NCBI GenBank assembly: GCA_024742455.1
Contig: JANSYL010000001.1
Coordinates: forward strand, 186,001 to 250,000
Length of the DNA: 64,000 nucleotides
Reading direction: 5' to 3'
Source of the DNA: Paracoccaceae bacterium
Lineage (GTDB): Bacteria; Pseudomonadota; Alphaproteobacteria; Rhodobacterales; Rhodobacteraceae
This document shows positions 6,163 to 14,133 of the stretch, one piece after another. The notes below the pieces were generated by a model. It saw only the letters and a program-made list of their open reading frames with translations. It did not search any database and was not told where the DNA came from. The position numbers and the translations under genes were made by a program. Position 1 is the stretch's first letter; the number at the start of each line of letters is the position of its first letter.

Positions 6163-7038
6163 ATGCAGGTCGTCTATCACATCGGCGCGCCGGGCACCGA
6201 CGATGACCTGCTTTTGGGTTCGCTTTTGAAAAACCGCGCAGCATTGGCGCGCCAGAACATCATCGTGCCGCCCCCCACCCGCTATCGCACCGTCGTGCGA
6301 GACACGGGCAATGCGCTGGAAGGCCGGCCCGCCAATGACGAGGTGCAGGCCGCCCTGATCGACGCCATCGTCGACGAACACCGGATCGACCGGCTGATCC
6401 TGTCCGACCCCCGTTTCATCTGCATCAACCGCCTGGTCGTGCAGGGCCCCCAGATCTGGCCGATGATCGACCGCAAGGCGGCGCAGCTGCGCGGCCTGTT
6501 CCCCTCGGCCGAGGTCGAGTTCTTCATCGGGATGCGCGACCCGGCGACGCTGATCCCCGAGCTTTGGAAAACCTCGAAGATCTCGGATTTCGAGGAATTT
6601 ACCGCCAACATGCAGCCCCATGCCGTGGCGTGGTCGGAAATGCTGCGCCGGCTGCGCAACGCCCTGCCCGATTGCCCGGTGACGGTCTGGTGCAACGAGG
6701 ACACGCCGCTGCTGTGGGGTGAGATCCTGCGCGAGATGGCTGCCATCGGCGCCGACATGCCGCTCGATGGTGAGGACGACCTGGTCGAAACGATCATGGA
6801 CCCCGAAGGCTTCGACCGGCTCAGGGCCTATCTGCGCGACACGCCGCCCGAAACCGAGATGCAGCGCCGCCGCATCGTGGCGGCCTTCCTTGACCGCTAC
6901 GCCCGCGAGGACGCCATCGAGGAAGAGCTGGACCTGCCCGGCTGGACAGAGGAGCTGATGGCCGACCTGACCGAAAGCTACGAAAACGACATGGAGGTGA
7001 TCGCCCGCCTGCCGGACGTGACGCTGCTGGCGCCCTAG
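6163..7038 (+). CDS. Conserved hypothetical protein with degenerate sulfotransferase-like N-terminus
   Basis: 291 aa from the ATG at 6163 (an upstream in-frame start would overlap the tRNA-Thr promoter region). The first strand and loop, VVYHIGAPGTDDDLL, align by eye with the HIG-x-HKTGT-x-S PAPS-binding loop of sulfotransferase-like proteins, but the lysine and the TGT core are missing, so cofactor binding is doubtful. The rest is a mixed alpha/beta protein with many acidic residues and no signal peptide. I recall similar proteins as unnamed in Rhodobacteraceae. Its stop overlaps the convergent gapR stop by 4 bp. No function can be assigned. Confidence 0.75.
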   Translation: MQVVYHIGAPGTDDDLLLGSLLKNRAALARQNIIVPPPTRYRTVVRDTGNALEGRPANDEVQAALIDAIVDEHRIDRLILSDPRFICINRLVVQGPQIWPMIDRKAAQLRGLFPSAEVEFFIGMRDPATLIPELWKTSKISDFEEFTANMQPHAVAWSEMLRRLRNALPDCPVTVWCNEDTPLLWGEILREMAAIGADMPLDGEDDLVETIMDPEGFDRLRAYLRDTPPETEMQRRRIVAAFLDRYAREDAIEEELDLPGWTEELMADLTESYENDMEVIARLPDVTLLAP

Positions 7039-7298
7039 CGCATCCCGAGCGCGTCCTTGTAAAGCTCCAGCACCGCCTCTTCCTCGGCGATGTCATCGGG
7101 TTCGCGTTTCCTGAGCGCGATCACCTTGCGCATCACCTTCGTGTCATAGCCGCGTGCCTTGGCCTCGGCCATCACCTCTTTCTGCTGATCGGCGAGGTCC
7201 TTTTTCTCGGCCTCCAGCCGCTCGAAGCGTTCGATGAACTGCCGCAACTCATCGGCGGTGACGCGATAGCTGTCCTGCGGGGCGTCGGGCGTGTCCAT
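7035..7298 (-). CDS. gapR: GapR-family (DUF2312) nucleoid-associated protein
   Basis: 87-aa protein of the DUF2312 family. Caulobacter GapR is an essential DNA-binding protein that recognises overtwisted DNA ahead of replication forks and stimulates topoisomerases. Visible here: DELRQFIERFERLEAEKKDL (residues 16-35), a long coiled-coil helix, then AKARGYDTKVMRKVIALRK, the family signature for the positively charged DNA-clamping segment, and an acidic tail. Length matches the family. It is convergent with the upstream hypothetical gene with overlapping stop codons. Confidence 0.93.
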   Translation of the reverse strand: MDTPDAPQDSYRVTADELRQFIERFERLEAEKKDLADQQKEVMAEAKARGYDTKVMRKVIALRKREPDDIAEEEAVLELYKDALGMR

Positions 7299-7424
7299 GG
7301 GTGTCTCCGGTGTTCGGGCTGCTCAGGTGCGCCTTCTAGAAGCGCCGACGCCCCATCGCAAGGCTTGCCGCACCGCGCGTAATCGCCTACGTCAATTATC
7401 GTGGACGCAAGGGAGACGCGCGCG

Positions 7425-7640
7425 ATGACATGGCTCGTGATCGTGGGAACGGGGCTGGCGGTGATCGGCCTGTTCGTTCTTGGCTATTGCATCTATGCCG
7501 CCATCGCCGCCAAGCGCGCGGGCCTGCCCGACCCGGAACTGCGCGAAAGGCTGCAACGGATCGTGGGCCTGAACATGGGCGCGCTTCTGGTGTCGGTGCT
7601 TGGCCTGATGAGCGTGGTGATGGGCGTGTTTCTCGCCTGA
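7425..7640 (+). CDS. Small two-helix membrane protein
   Basis: 71 aa from ATG 7425, which has GGGAG upstream (7410-7414); a GTG at 7401 is in frame but lies before this site. Helix one is TWLVIVGTGLAVIGLFVLGY and helix two GALLVSVLGLMSVVMGVFLA, joined by a charged cytoplasmic loop AAKRAGLPDPELRERLQ. The type resembles small conserved inner-membrane proteins of Rhodobacteraceae without known function. It stands alone between divergent gapR and a convergent VIT transporter. Confidence 0.75.
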   Translation: MTWLVIVGTGLAVIGLFVLGYCIYAAIAAKRAGLPDPELRERLQRIVGLNMGALLVSVLGLMSVVMGVFLA

Positions 7641-7656
7641 CGCCGCGGGCCCGGCC

Positions 7657-8376
7657 CTACAGCGCCGCCCCCACCAGTGACCCGATCACCGAAGTCGCGG
7701 CCATTGCCGCGCAGCCCAGCACGACGACGCGGATCGCGGCCTTAGCCGGTTTCGCGCCTCCGGCCCGCGCCCCCAACGCCCCCAGGCTTGCCAGCGCCAC
7801 CACCGTCGCCACCGCGATCCAGATCGTGACCACCGGCATCGGCGCCAGCCCCACCACGATGAAAGGCACCGCCGCGCCCGAGGCGAAGGTCATCGCCGAT
7901 ACCGTTGCCGCCTGCACGGGCATGGGCGGCGCCAGATCGGTCAGGCCGATCTCGTCACGCATATGGGCGGTCAGGGCGTCATGGTCGGTCAGTTGCTGCG
8001 CCACGTCGGCGGCCAGGTCCGGGCTGACGCCGCGCGCCTCGTAGATCGCGGTCAGTTCGGCCAGTTCGCCCTCGGGATTGTCGCGCAACTCCCGCCGTTC
8101 CTTGGCCATATCCGCGCGTTCGGCATCGGCCTGGCTGGAGACCGAAACATATTCCCCTGCCGCCATGCTGAGCGCCCCCGCCGCGATCCCCGCCGCCCCT
8201 GCCAGCAGAAGCGTCGGGCGGTCCACCCCGCCCGAGGCCACGCCCACCAGCAGCGACGCGGTGGACAGGATCCCGTCATTGGCGCCCATGACGGCCGCGC
8301 GCAGCCACCCGGTGCGGCCCGAAAGATGCGGCTCGGCATGGGCCGACATCACGCCATGACCATTGGGGCGCACCAT
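7657..8376 (-). CDS. VIT1/CCC1-family Fe/Mn transporter
   Basis: 239 aa, five predicted membrane helices. Family landmarks are RAAVMGANDGILSTASLLVG at the N-terminus, then MAAGEYVSVSSQADAERADM, the region whose acidic and methionine residues line the metal path in VIT1, and a soluble helical loop rich in Glu/Asp (about 80-140). Members carry Fe2+ or Mn2+ across membranes, usually for detoxification in bacteria. The ATG overlaps the stop of the upstream FAD-dehydrogenase gene by one base (TGATG), so the two are co-translated. Confidence 0.93.
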   Translation of the reverse strand: MVRPNGHGVMSAHAEPHLSGRTGWLRAAVMGANDGILSTASLLVGVASGGVDRPTLLLAGAAGIAAGALSMAAGEYVSVSSQADAERADMAKERRELRDNPEGELAELTAIYEARGVSPDLAADVAQQLTDHDALTAHMRDEIGLTDLAPPMPVQAATVSAMTFASGAAVPFIVVGLAPMPVVTIWIAVATVVALASLGALGARAGGAKPAKAAIRVVVLGCAAMAATSVIGSLVGAAL

Positions 8377-9782
8377 CAGCCGAGGCCGACCTTGCCGGGG
8401 TTGAAGATATTGCCCGGGTCGATGCCGCGCTTGATCGCCCGCATCACCGCCATCGCCTCGGGCCCCAGTTCGCGTTCCAGATAGGCGGCCTTGCCCTGCC
8501 CGATCCCGTGCTCACCGGTGCAGGTGCCGCCCATCCCGATCGCCAGATCATTGAGCCAGCCGACATAATGTTCGGCGCGCGCGACCTCCGCCGCGTCCTC
8601 CATGTCGATCAGCAGAAGCACGTGGAAATTCCCGTCGCCCACATGCCCCACGACGGGTGCGACGAAGCCCATCTCGGCGGCCTTTTCCTGCGCGGCGACC
8701 ACGCAATCGGCCAGCCGCGACACCGGCACGCAGACATCGGTGGAAATTCCCTTGGCCCCGGGGCGCAGCCCGAGGCTTGCCCAATAGGCATCATGGCGCG
8801 CCTGCCAGAGCGCCGTGCGCTCTTCCTCCCGCGTGGTGAAGGTGAAGCCGGTGCCGCCCGCATCCCCCGCGATCTCGCCGAAGACCTCGGCCTGTTCGGT
8901 CACGCCGGCCTGCGTGCCGTGGAACTCCAGCAGCAACAACGGCGTCTCGGGCAGGCTGAGCCTGGAATAGGCGTTCACGGCCTTCACGGTCAGCGCGTCC
9001 AGCAATTCGATCCGCGCCACCGGCAGCCCGTATTGCACCGTCGCGATCACCGCGTCGCAGGCCGCCTGCACCGACGGAAAAGAACAGGTCGCCGCCGAGG
9101 CTGCCTCGGGGATGCCCTGCAGGCGCAGCGTCAGTTCCGTGATCAGGCCAAGCGTGCCCTCGGACCCCACCATCAGGCGCGTCAGGTCATAGCCCGCGCT
9201 GGTCTTGCGCGCCCGCGCCGCCGTCACCATCACCTCGCCCGAGGGCATCACCGCTTTCAGCGCCAGCACGTTGTCCTTCATCGTGCCATAGCGCACCGCG
9301 CAGGTGCCGGAGGCATTGGTCGCCGCCATCCCGCCGAGCGAGGCGTCGGCGCCGGGGTCAATCGGAAAGAACAGCCCGGTGTCGCGCAGATGGGTGTTCA
9401 GCGCCTTGCGCGTCACCCCGGGCTCGACCACCACGTCCATGTCCTCCTGGTGGACGGCCAGGATCCGGGTCATCCGCGACATGTCCACGCTGATCCCGCC
9501 GGCGGGCGCGTTCACATGCCCCTCGAGCGAGGTGCCGGTGCCGAAGGGAATGACCGGCACATGGTGCGTGGCACAGACGCGCACGATCTCCTGCACCTCT
9601 TCGCAGGTCTCAGGAAAGACCACCGCATCGGGCGGCTGGTTCCTGAGCCAGGTGGTGGTGTGCCCGTGCTGTTCCCTGAGCGCCTGCCCGGTTCCAAACC
9701 GCGGCCCGAACCGCTGCTGCAACACGCCCACCGCCGTCTCGATCCCCGCCGCGTTGCGCGGCAAATCCGCCAGTATCGCCAT
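8376..9782 (-). CDS. FAD-binding D-lactate/glycolate dehydrogenase (GlcD-like)
   Basis: 468-aa flavoprotein of the VAO/PCMH type. PP-loop FAD contacts VIPFGTGTSLEGHV and GADASLGGMAATNASG lie in the N-terminal half; the C-terminal substrate domain shows PVVGHVGDGNFHV and the conserved end CTGEHGIGQGKAAYL followed by NIFNPGKV. It oxidises a D-2-hydroxy acid (D-lactate or glycolate) to the 2-keto acid and passes electrons to quinone or cytochrome c. GlcE/GlcF partners are absent, so a stand-alone D-lactate dehydrogenase is favoured. Translationally coupled to the VIT transporter downstream. Confidence 0.92.
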   Translation of the reverse strand: MAILADLPRNAAGIETAVGVLQQRFGPRFGTGQALREQHGHTTTWLRNQPPDAVVFPETCEEVQEIVRVCATHHVPVIPFGTGTSLEGHVNAPAGGISVDMSRMTRILAVHQEDMDVVVEPGVTRKALNTHLRDTGLFFPIDPGADASLGGMAATNASGTCAVRYGTMKDNVLALKAVMPSGEVMVTAARARKTSAGYDLTRLMVGSEGTLGLITELTLRLQGIPEAASAATCSFPSVQAACDAVIATVQYGLPVARIELLDALTVKAVNAYSRLSLPETPLLLLEFHGTQAGVTEQAEVFGEIAGDAGGTGFTFTTREEERTALWQARHDAYWASLGLRPGAKGISTDVCVPVSRLADCVVAAQEKAAEMGFVAPVVGHVGDGNFHVLLLIDMEDAAEVARAEHYVGWLNDLAIGMGGTCTGEHGIGQGKAAYLERELGPEAMAVMRAIKRGIDPGNIFNPGKVGLG

Positions 9783-9959
9783 GCCCGACCCTCCCTGTTG
9801 CGCCGCAGATTACGCGCCAAGCCCCGGCTTGACCACGCCCCCGTGCCCTCTTTGCTTGCAAAATACCGCCGCCGGAGGCCTCCGTCGCAGCCGCCCGCAC
9901 AGCGGCCCGGCCGACCGTGCGACTGCCGGGCGCCGAAGATGCGTCATTGCCTGCGCGCG

Positions 9960-11117
9960 TCAGAACGGGCCGTCATCCAGCGCCCCGTCACGGCTCATCT
10001 GTGCATAAAGCAGCCCCTCGCGCAGGCCCCGGTCGGCCACGCTCAGCCGGTCCGTGGGCCAGGCCCTCAGCAGCGCCTGCAGAATCGCGGCACCCGACAT
10101 GATCAGCGTCTGCCGGTCGCGCCCGATGCGCGGGTCGCGGCGCCGCCCCTCGGGACCCAGCGTCAGGTAATCCTGGATCACCTGGTCGATCTGGTGCGAG
10201 GTCATGCGCAGCCCGTCCACCTTGTTGCGATCATAGCGGCGCAGCCCCAGATGCGAGGCCGCCACCGTGGTGACGGTGCCCGAGGTACCGATGATCTGGA
10301 ACCCCTCCAGCGCCTGATCGGCGGCATCGTCATAGGGGGAAAACGCCGCCAGCTGTTCCTCGAAAAACCAGCTCATCAGCGCGAACCGCGCCCCGTCATC
10401 GGCGACATCGTCATACATGTCCTTCAGCGTCGCCACCCCGAGCGGGATCGAGATCCAGTCCACCACCTTGGCGCGGGGAAAGACGCTGTCATCCTGGTCG
10501 AACCCCGCATGCAGCCGCATCAGGGCGCGCGGGCGCTCCATTCGCGGCACACGGCTCAGGTCGATCCAGACCAGTTCGGTCGATCCGCCACCGATATCGA
10601 CAACCAGCAATTGTTCGGTCTTTGTCGACACCAGCGGCGCGCAGGACACGACCGCCAGCCGCGCCTCTTCCTCGGGCTCGATCACTTCCAGCGTCAGGCC
10701 GGTCTCGCGCTTGACCACGGCGATGAACTCGGCGGCATTGGTGGCGCGGCGGCAGGCCTCGGTCGCCACCAGCCGCATCCGGCGCACATTGTGCTTGTCG
10801 AGCTTGCGCTGGCAGATCTTCAGCGCCCCCACCGTCCGCGCCATCGAGGCCCGCGACAGCCGCCCCGAGCCTTCCAGCCCCTGGCCCAGCTGCACCGATT
10901 TCGAGAAACTGTCGACGACATGCAGCTGGCTGCCCTTGGGCTGCGCGATCAGCATCCGGCAGGAATTGGTTCCCAGATCGAGCGCTGCGTACAGATCGTC
11001 CGAACCCGGGCGCACGGGTACCGCACCGGGATGGGTCACGGGCGGCGGGCTGGCCGGTGTCACGGGGGCGACCGGGCGCGGATAGCGTCCGGCCTCTGGG
11101 GGCTTGCGGCGGGCCAT
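9960..11117 (-). CDS. ppx: Exopolyphosphatase / guanosine pentaphosphate phosphatase
   Basis: 385 aa from the ATG at 11117 (starts MARRKPPEAG); an upstream in-frame start at 11174 adds a tail with no family support. ASKHA-fold phosphatase with phosphate-1 loop ALDLGTNSCRMLIAQP, a catalytic-Glu region TEACRRATNAAEF and phosphate-2 loop DIGGGSTELVW. It lies in the Ppx/GppA group, cleaving terminal phosphate from polyphosphate or converting pppGpp to ppGpp. Proline-rich residues 10-35 precede the domain. It is a single gene, divergent from the C1 operon across a 326-bp gap. Confidence 0.92.
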   Translation of the reverse strand: MARRKPPEAGRYPRPVAPVTPASPPPVTHPGAVPVRPGSDDLYAALDLGTNSCRMLIAQPKGSQLHVVDSFSKSVQLGQGLEGSGRLSRASMARTVGALKICQRKLDKHNVRRMRLVATEACRRATNAAEFIAVVKRETGLTLEVIEPEEEARLAVVSCAPLVSTKTEQLLVVDIGGGSTELVWIDLSRVPRMERPRALMRLHAGFDQDDSVFPRAKVVDWISIPLGVATLKDMYDDVADDGARFALMSWFFEEQLAAFSPYDDAADQALEGFQIIGTSGTVTTVAASHLGLRRYDRNKVDGLRMTSHQIDQVIQDYLTLGPEGRRRDPRIGRDRQTLIMSGAAILQALLRAWPTDRLSVADRGLREGLLYAQMSRDGALDDGPF

Positions 11118-11443
11118 GTCGGGTACGGGCCTTTTGGTCTGTAAATGACTGTAGACGCGCGCGCGCGATCTCACAATGGGCGGGCACGCCCGGGGCGGGC
11201 AAGCTGGCGTACAACGGGCGGATGCGGGGGCGGCCGGGCCTGCCTTCGATCCGGCCCATGATCTTCATGAGAATTTTGGGCCTCGTGCGCCCTCGCCCCG
11301 GGCGCCTCGCGCGCCTATGACAAGAACTGCGCGCGGGGTCGCTCTCGCCCCGCGTGGTGTCGAAAACAGCATCAGGGGTCGGGCACGGCTCGCCTATGGT
11401 GCGCGTCAACGCCCGTTCGGGGCCGATCTTGAAGGTCAAAGCG
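11118..11443. other. 326-bp intergenic space between ppx and the C1 operon
   Basis: GC-rich divergent spacer that must hold the promoters of ppx and of the C1 operon. I see no cobalamin or SAM riboswitch signature, no tRNA and no convincing palindrome; short frames here lack ribosome sites. A GAAGG at about 11431-11435 serves the next gene. Confidence 0.5.
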
Positions 11444-11758
11444 ATGCCCACAGTAACCCATGTGTTCTGGCGCGATATCCCCGCGCAGGTCATTGTCGGC
11501 AAGGGGCGCCGCGGGGCCAAGGCGGTGCTGCCGGAACGCTTCGAGCAGGCCATCGACCGCTGCGCGATGAAGATCGGGGCGCGCGATGAAGACGCGTATC
11601 TGGCCGAATGGCGGCGCGTTGCGGCAGGCGAGATCGACGGCGAGCCGCAGGATATCGCGGACGCCGAGGCCGCCCGCCTCGATACCGAATACGACGCTGA
11701 CCGTCTCAAGCGCCTGATCGCCGCCGATGGCCGCGACGCAGCGGGCGAAGCGGCCTGA
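11444..11758 (+). CDS. Virulence-factor-family small protein of the C1 operon
   Basis: 104 aa from ATG 11444 with GAAGG about 8 bp upstream. Begins MPTVTHVFWRDIPAQVIVG and continues with GRRGAKAVLPERFEQAID, the recurrent core of a family labelled virulence factor, a name without functional basis here. In Rhodobacteraceae, as I recall, it accompanies MetF-like and corrinoid methyltransferase genes, so a role in one-carbon transfer is more likely. It is the first gene of the operon, 31 bp before metF. The exact biochemical role is unknown. Confidence 0.8.
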   Translation: MPTVTHVFWRDIPAQVIVGKGRRGAKAVLPERFEQAIDRCAMKIGARDEDAYLAEWRRVAAGEIDGEPQDIADAEAARLDTEYDADRLKRLIAADGRDAAGEAA

Positions 11759-11789
11759 CATTCACGTGACACGCATCTGGGAGAGAGCG

Positions 11790-12716
11790 ATGGCCCTGTT
11801 GAATTTCCGCCCGAAAGAGGCCCCGGCCGCACCGCACGCGCCCGGAATTGACACCCTGCTCGAGGATTTCTCGATCGAGGTGATGCCGCGCACGGCCGAG
11901 AAGATCGAAGATTTCCGGGACCATCTTCCCCAGGGAACGCGGGTTTATATCGCCCATATCGACGGAACCGAAATCGATGACATGGTCGCCACCGCCCGCC
12001 GCCTGCGCGACGAAGGGTTCGAGCCGATGCCGCATTTTCCGGCGCGCTCCATCGCAGGTCCGGCGACGCTGGCCGACATGGTGCGCCGGTACCAGGCCGA
12101 GGCAGGCGTGACCCAGGGCCTGATCCTGGCGGGCGGCATCGCCACGCCGCGGGGCGAATACCATTCCTCGATGCAGCTTCTGGAAACCGGGTTTTTCGAT
12201 GATGCCGGGTTCACCCGGATCCATGTCGCAGGCCACCCCGAGGGCAACCGCGACATCGACCCGGATGGCGGCGATGCCGAGGTAATGGCGGCGCTGAAAT
12301 GGAAACAGGATTTCGCGAACCGCTCGGATGCCGAGTTCGCGATCGCCACCCAGTTCGCCTTCGAGGCGGGTCCGGTCCTGGCCTGGGCCGACCGACTGGC
12401 TGCCGCCGGTATCACAATGCCCGTTCATCTGGGCATCGCGGGACCGGCCAAGCTGCAGACTCTGATCAAGTTCGCCATCGCCTGCGGCGTCGGTCCGTCG
12501 CTGTCGGTATTGCAGAAACGCGCCCGTGACGTGTCGAAGCTGCTGCTGCCGTTCGAGCCCGTCGACGTCCTGTCCGACCTCGCCGCTGCGAAGGCCGAGG
12601 GCCGGGGCCGGAACATCGAACGCATCCATTTCTTCCCCCTGGGCGGCATCAAGACCAACGCCGCCTTCGCCGCCGACCACGGGGGCCGCGCCCCCGCCCC
12701 GGTCGCGCTTGCCTGA
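11790..12716 (+). CDS. metF: Methylenetetrahydrofolate reductase (MetF family)
   Basis: 308 aa from ATG 11790, preceded by GGGAGAGA. TIM-barrel FAD enzyme interconverting 5,10-methylene-THF and 5-methyl-THF. Landmarks: IEVMPRTAEKIEDF, FPARSIAGPATL, LILAGGIATP, IHVAGHPEGN with the residues bound to the flavin, and PVHLGIAGPAKLQTL. It is followed after 12 bp by the methyl-THF:corrinoid methyltransferase gene, so here it probably runs in the oxidative direction, taking methyl groups removed from a methylated substrate into the folate pool, or supplies methyl-THF for methionine synthesis. Confidence 0.9.
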   Translation: MALLNFRPKEAPAAPHAPGIDTLLEDFSIEVMPRTAEKIEDFRDHLPQGTRVYIAHIDGTEIDDMVATARRLRDEGFEPMPHFPARSIAGPATLADMVRRYQAEAGVTQGLILAGGIATPRGEYHSSMQLLETGFFDDAGFTRIHVAGHPEGNRDIDPDGGDAEVMAALKWKQDFANRSDAEFAIATQFAFEAGPVLAWADRLAAAGITMPVHLGIAGPAKLQTLIKFAIACGVGPSLSVLQKRARDVSKLLLPFEPVDVLSDLAAAKAEGRGRNIERIHFFPLGGIKTNAAFAADHGGRAPAPVALA

Positions 12717-12728
12717 GAAAGTCCCGAC

Positions 12729-13799
12729 ATGACCCGCACCGTCATCGAATCCGCAACCAAGACGACCGTGATCGGCTTTGACGAGCCGTTCTGCGTGATC
12801 GGCGAACGCATCAATCCCACGGGCCGCAAGGTTCTGAACGAGGAACTGGAGCGCGGCGATTTCTCCCGGGTCGAAGCCGACGCGCTGGCGCAGGTGGCGG
12901 CCGGGGCCACGGTGCTCGACGTCAATTCGGGCGCGGTCTTCTCGAACAAGATGGCCGAGGACCCGCGCTATGCCGACAACAATTTCGTCGAGCCGACCCT
13001 GATGGCGCAGCTGATCGAGGTGGTGCAGGCCGTCACCGATTGCCCGCTCTGCATCGACAGCTCGGTGCCGGGTGCGCTGGAAAACGGGTTGAAGGCGGCG
13101 AAGGGCCGTCCGCTTCTGAACTCTGTCACCGGCGAGGAAGAACGGCTGGAGATCGTCCTGCCGCTGGTCAAGAAATACAACGTGCCGGTCGTGGCGATCT
13201 CGAATGACGATACCGGCATTTCCGAAGACCCCGAGGTACGGTTTGCCGTCGCCAAGAAGATCGTCGAACGCGCCGCCGATTTCGGCATCCCCGCCCATGA
13301 CATCGTGGTCGATCCGCTGGTGATGCCGATCGGCGCCATGGCAACCGCGGGCCATCAGGTCTTTACCCTCGTCCGCCGCCTGCGCGAGGAACTGGGCGTG
13401 AACACGACCTGCGGTGCCTCCAACATCTCCTTCGGTCTTCCGAACCGGCACGGCATCAACAACGCCTTCCTGCCGATGGCCTATGGCGCGGGCATGACCA
13501 GCGCGATCATGAATCCGGTGGCCCTGCCCGTGGGCCCCACCAAGATCGCCGAGAAACGCGCCGAGGTCGAAGCCGCAGGCGTGATGCTGCCCCCCGACAT
13601 GGATGACGAGGCGTTCGTGAAACTGTTCGGGATGGGCTCGACCAAGCCGCGCCCGGGCAAGGAGATGGAGGCGATCCGCGCCGCCAATTTCCTGATGAAC
13701 CACGACGATGGCGGTGCGGCCTGGATCAAGTTCAACCAGGACCCCGACGCCGCCCTTCGCGGTGGGCGGGCCGGTGGCCGCCGACGGCGCGCGGGGTAG
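12729..13799 (+). CDS. Methyltetrahydrofolate:corrinoid methyltransferase
   Basis: 356-aa pterin-binding TIM barrel related to dihydropteroate synthase and the AcsE/MeTr enzymes. Pterin-site motifs are visible: CVIGERINPTGRK, VLDVNSGA, CIDSSVPGALENGL, NSVTGEEERLEI, ISNDDTGIS and DPLVMPIGAM. It exchanges a methyl group between tetrahydrofolate and a corrinoid protein. Fused at the end is a low-complexity RGGRAGGRRRRAG tail not part of the barrel, matched by a similar tail on the RamA-like protein two genes on. Part of the C1 operon. Confidence 0.9.
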   Translation: MTRTVIESATKTTVIGFDEPFCVIGERINPTGRKVLNEELERGDFSRVEADALAQVAAGATVLDVNSGAVFSNKMAEDPRYADNNFVEPTLMAQLIEVVQAVTDCPLCIDSSVPGALENGLKAAKGRPLLNSVTGEEERLEIVLPLVKKYNVPVVAISNDDTGISEDPEVRFAVAKKIVERAADFGIPAHDIVVDPLVMPIGAMATAGHQVFTLVRRLREELGVNTTCGASNISFGLPNRHGINNAFLPMAYGAGMTSAIMNPVALPVGPTKIAEKRAEVEAAGVMLPPDMDDEAFVKLFGMGSTKPRPGKEMEAIRAANFLMNHDDGGAAWIKFNQDPDAALRGGRAGGRRRRAG

Positions 13800-13844
13800 A
13801 CTTGGTTTACGCGATGTTTACCAGAAACGGGTCAGGGTCACGCC

Positions 13845-14081
13845 ATGCAAATGCTGCCCCGGCACACCAAGCCGCTTGGCCAAGATTGGCTGGATCAGGT
13901 GTTTCGCGCCAAGGCCGCGCAAACCGGCGGCGTGGTGCGCCGCAAGATCCGCGATGTAGAACGAGAGATCGGTCGGGCTGCGTTGGAGCTGGAAGTGCGT
14001 CGCCGTGGTTATCACATGATCGAATGCGATCGCGATTTCGTCATCATCTGTTCCGCCGCCCCTTTGCGCGTGATCTGCTGA
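13845..14081 (+). CDS. Small conserved protein of the C1 operon, 78 aa
   Basis: Not recognised at the family level. Basic, helical protein (VRRKIRDVEREIGRAALELE in the middle, then RRRGYHMIECDRDFVIIC), with three cysteines, two of them in the last 12 residues. It lies between the methyltransferase and the RamA-like gene with gaps of 45 and 52 bp, so co-expression is likely. Similar small genes in Rhodobacteraceae have been labelled phosphoribosylanthranilate isomerase, to my memory; the size and sequence do not support that enzyme. A helper of the corrinoid cycle is plausible but unproven. Confidence 0.65.
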   Translation: MQMLPRHTKPLGQDWLDQVFRAKAAQTGGVVRRKIRDVEREIGRAALELEVRRRGYHMIECDRDFVIICSAAPLRVIC

Positions 14082-14133
14082 CTGAAAATCTTCTAGAAGA
14101 TTTTGAGTGTGAGATTTTTCCAGTAAAATCGAC

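Noticed and set aside
8508-11144. Open plus-strand frame of 878 codons
   Set aside because: Runs antisense through the FAD-dehydrogenase and ppx genes; His/Arg/Gly-rich composition typical of a shadow in GC-rich DNA. The same holds for long antisense frames at 17349-19127 and 58169-60967.
11118-11443. Cobalamin riboswitch before the C1 operon
   Set aside because: No B12-box or conserved core is visible in the leader; the operon context alone is not evidence.
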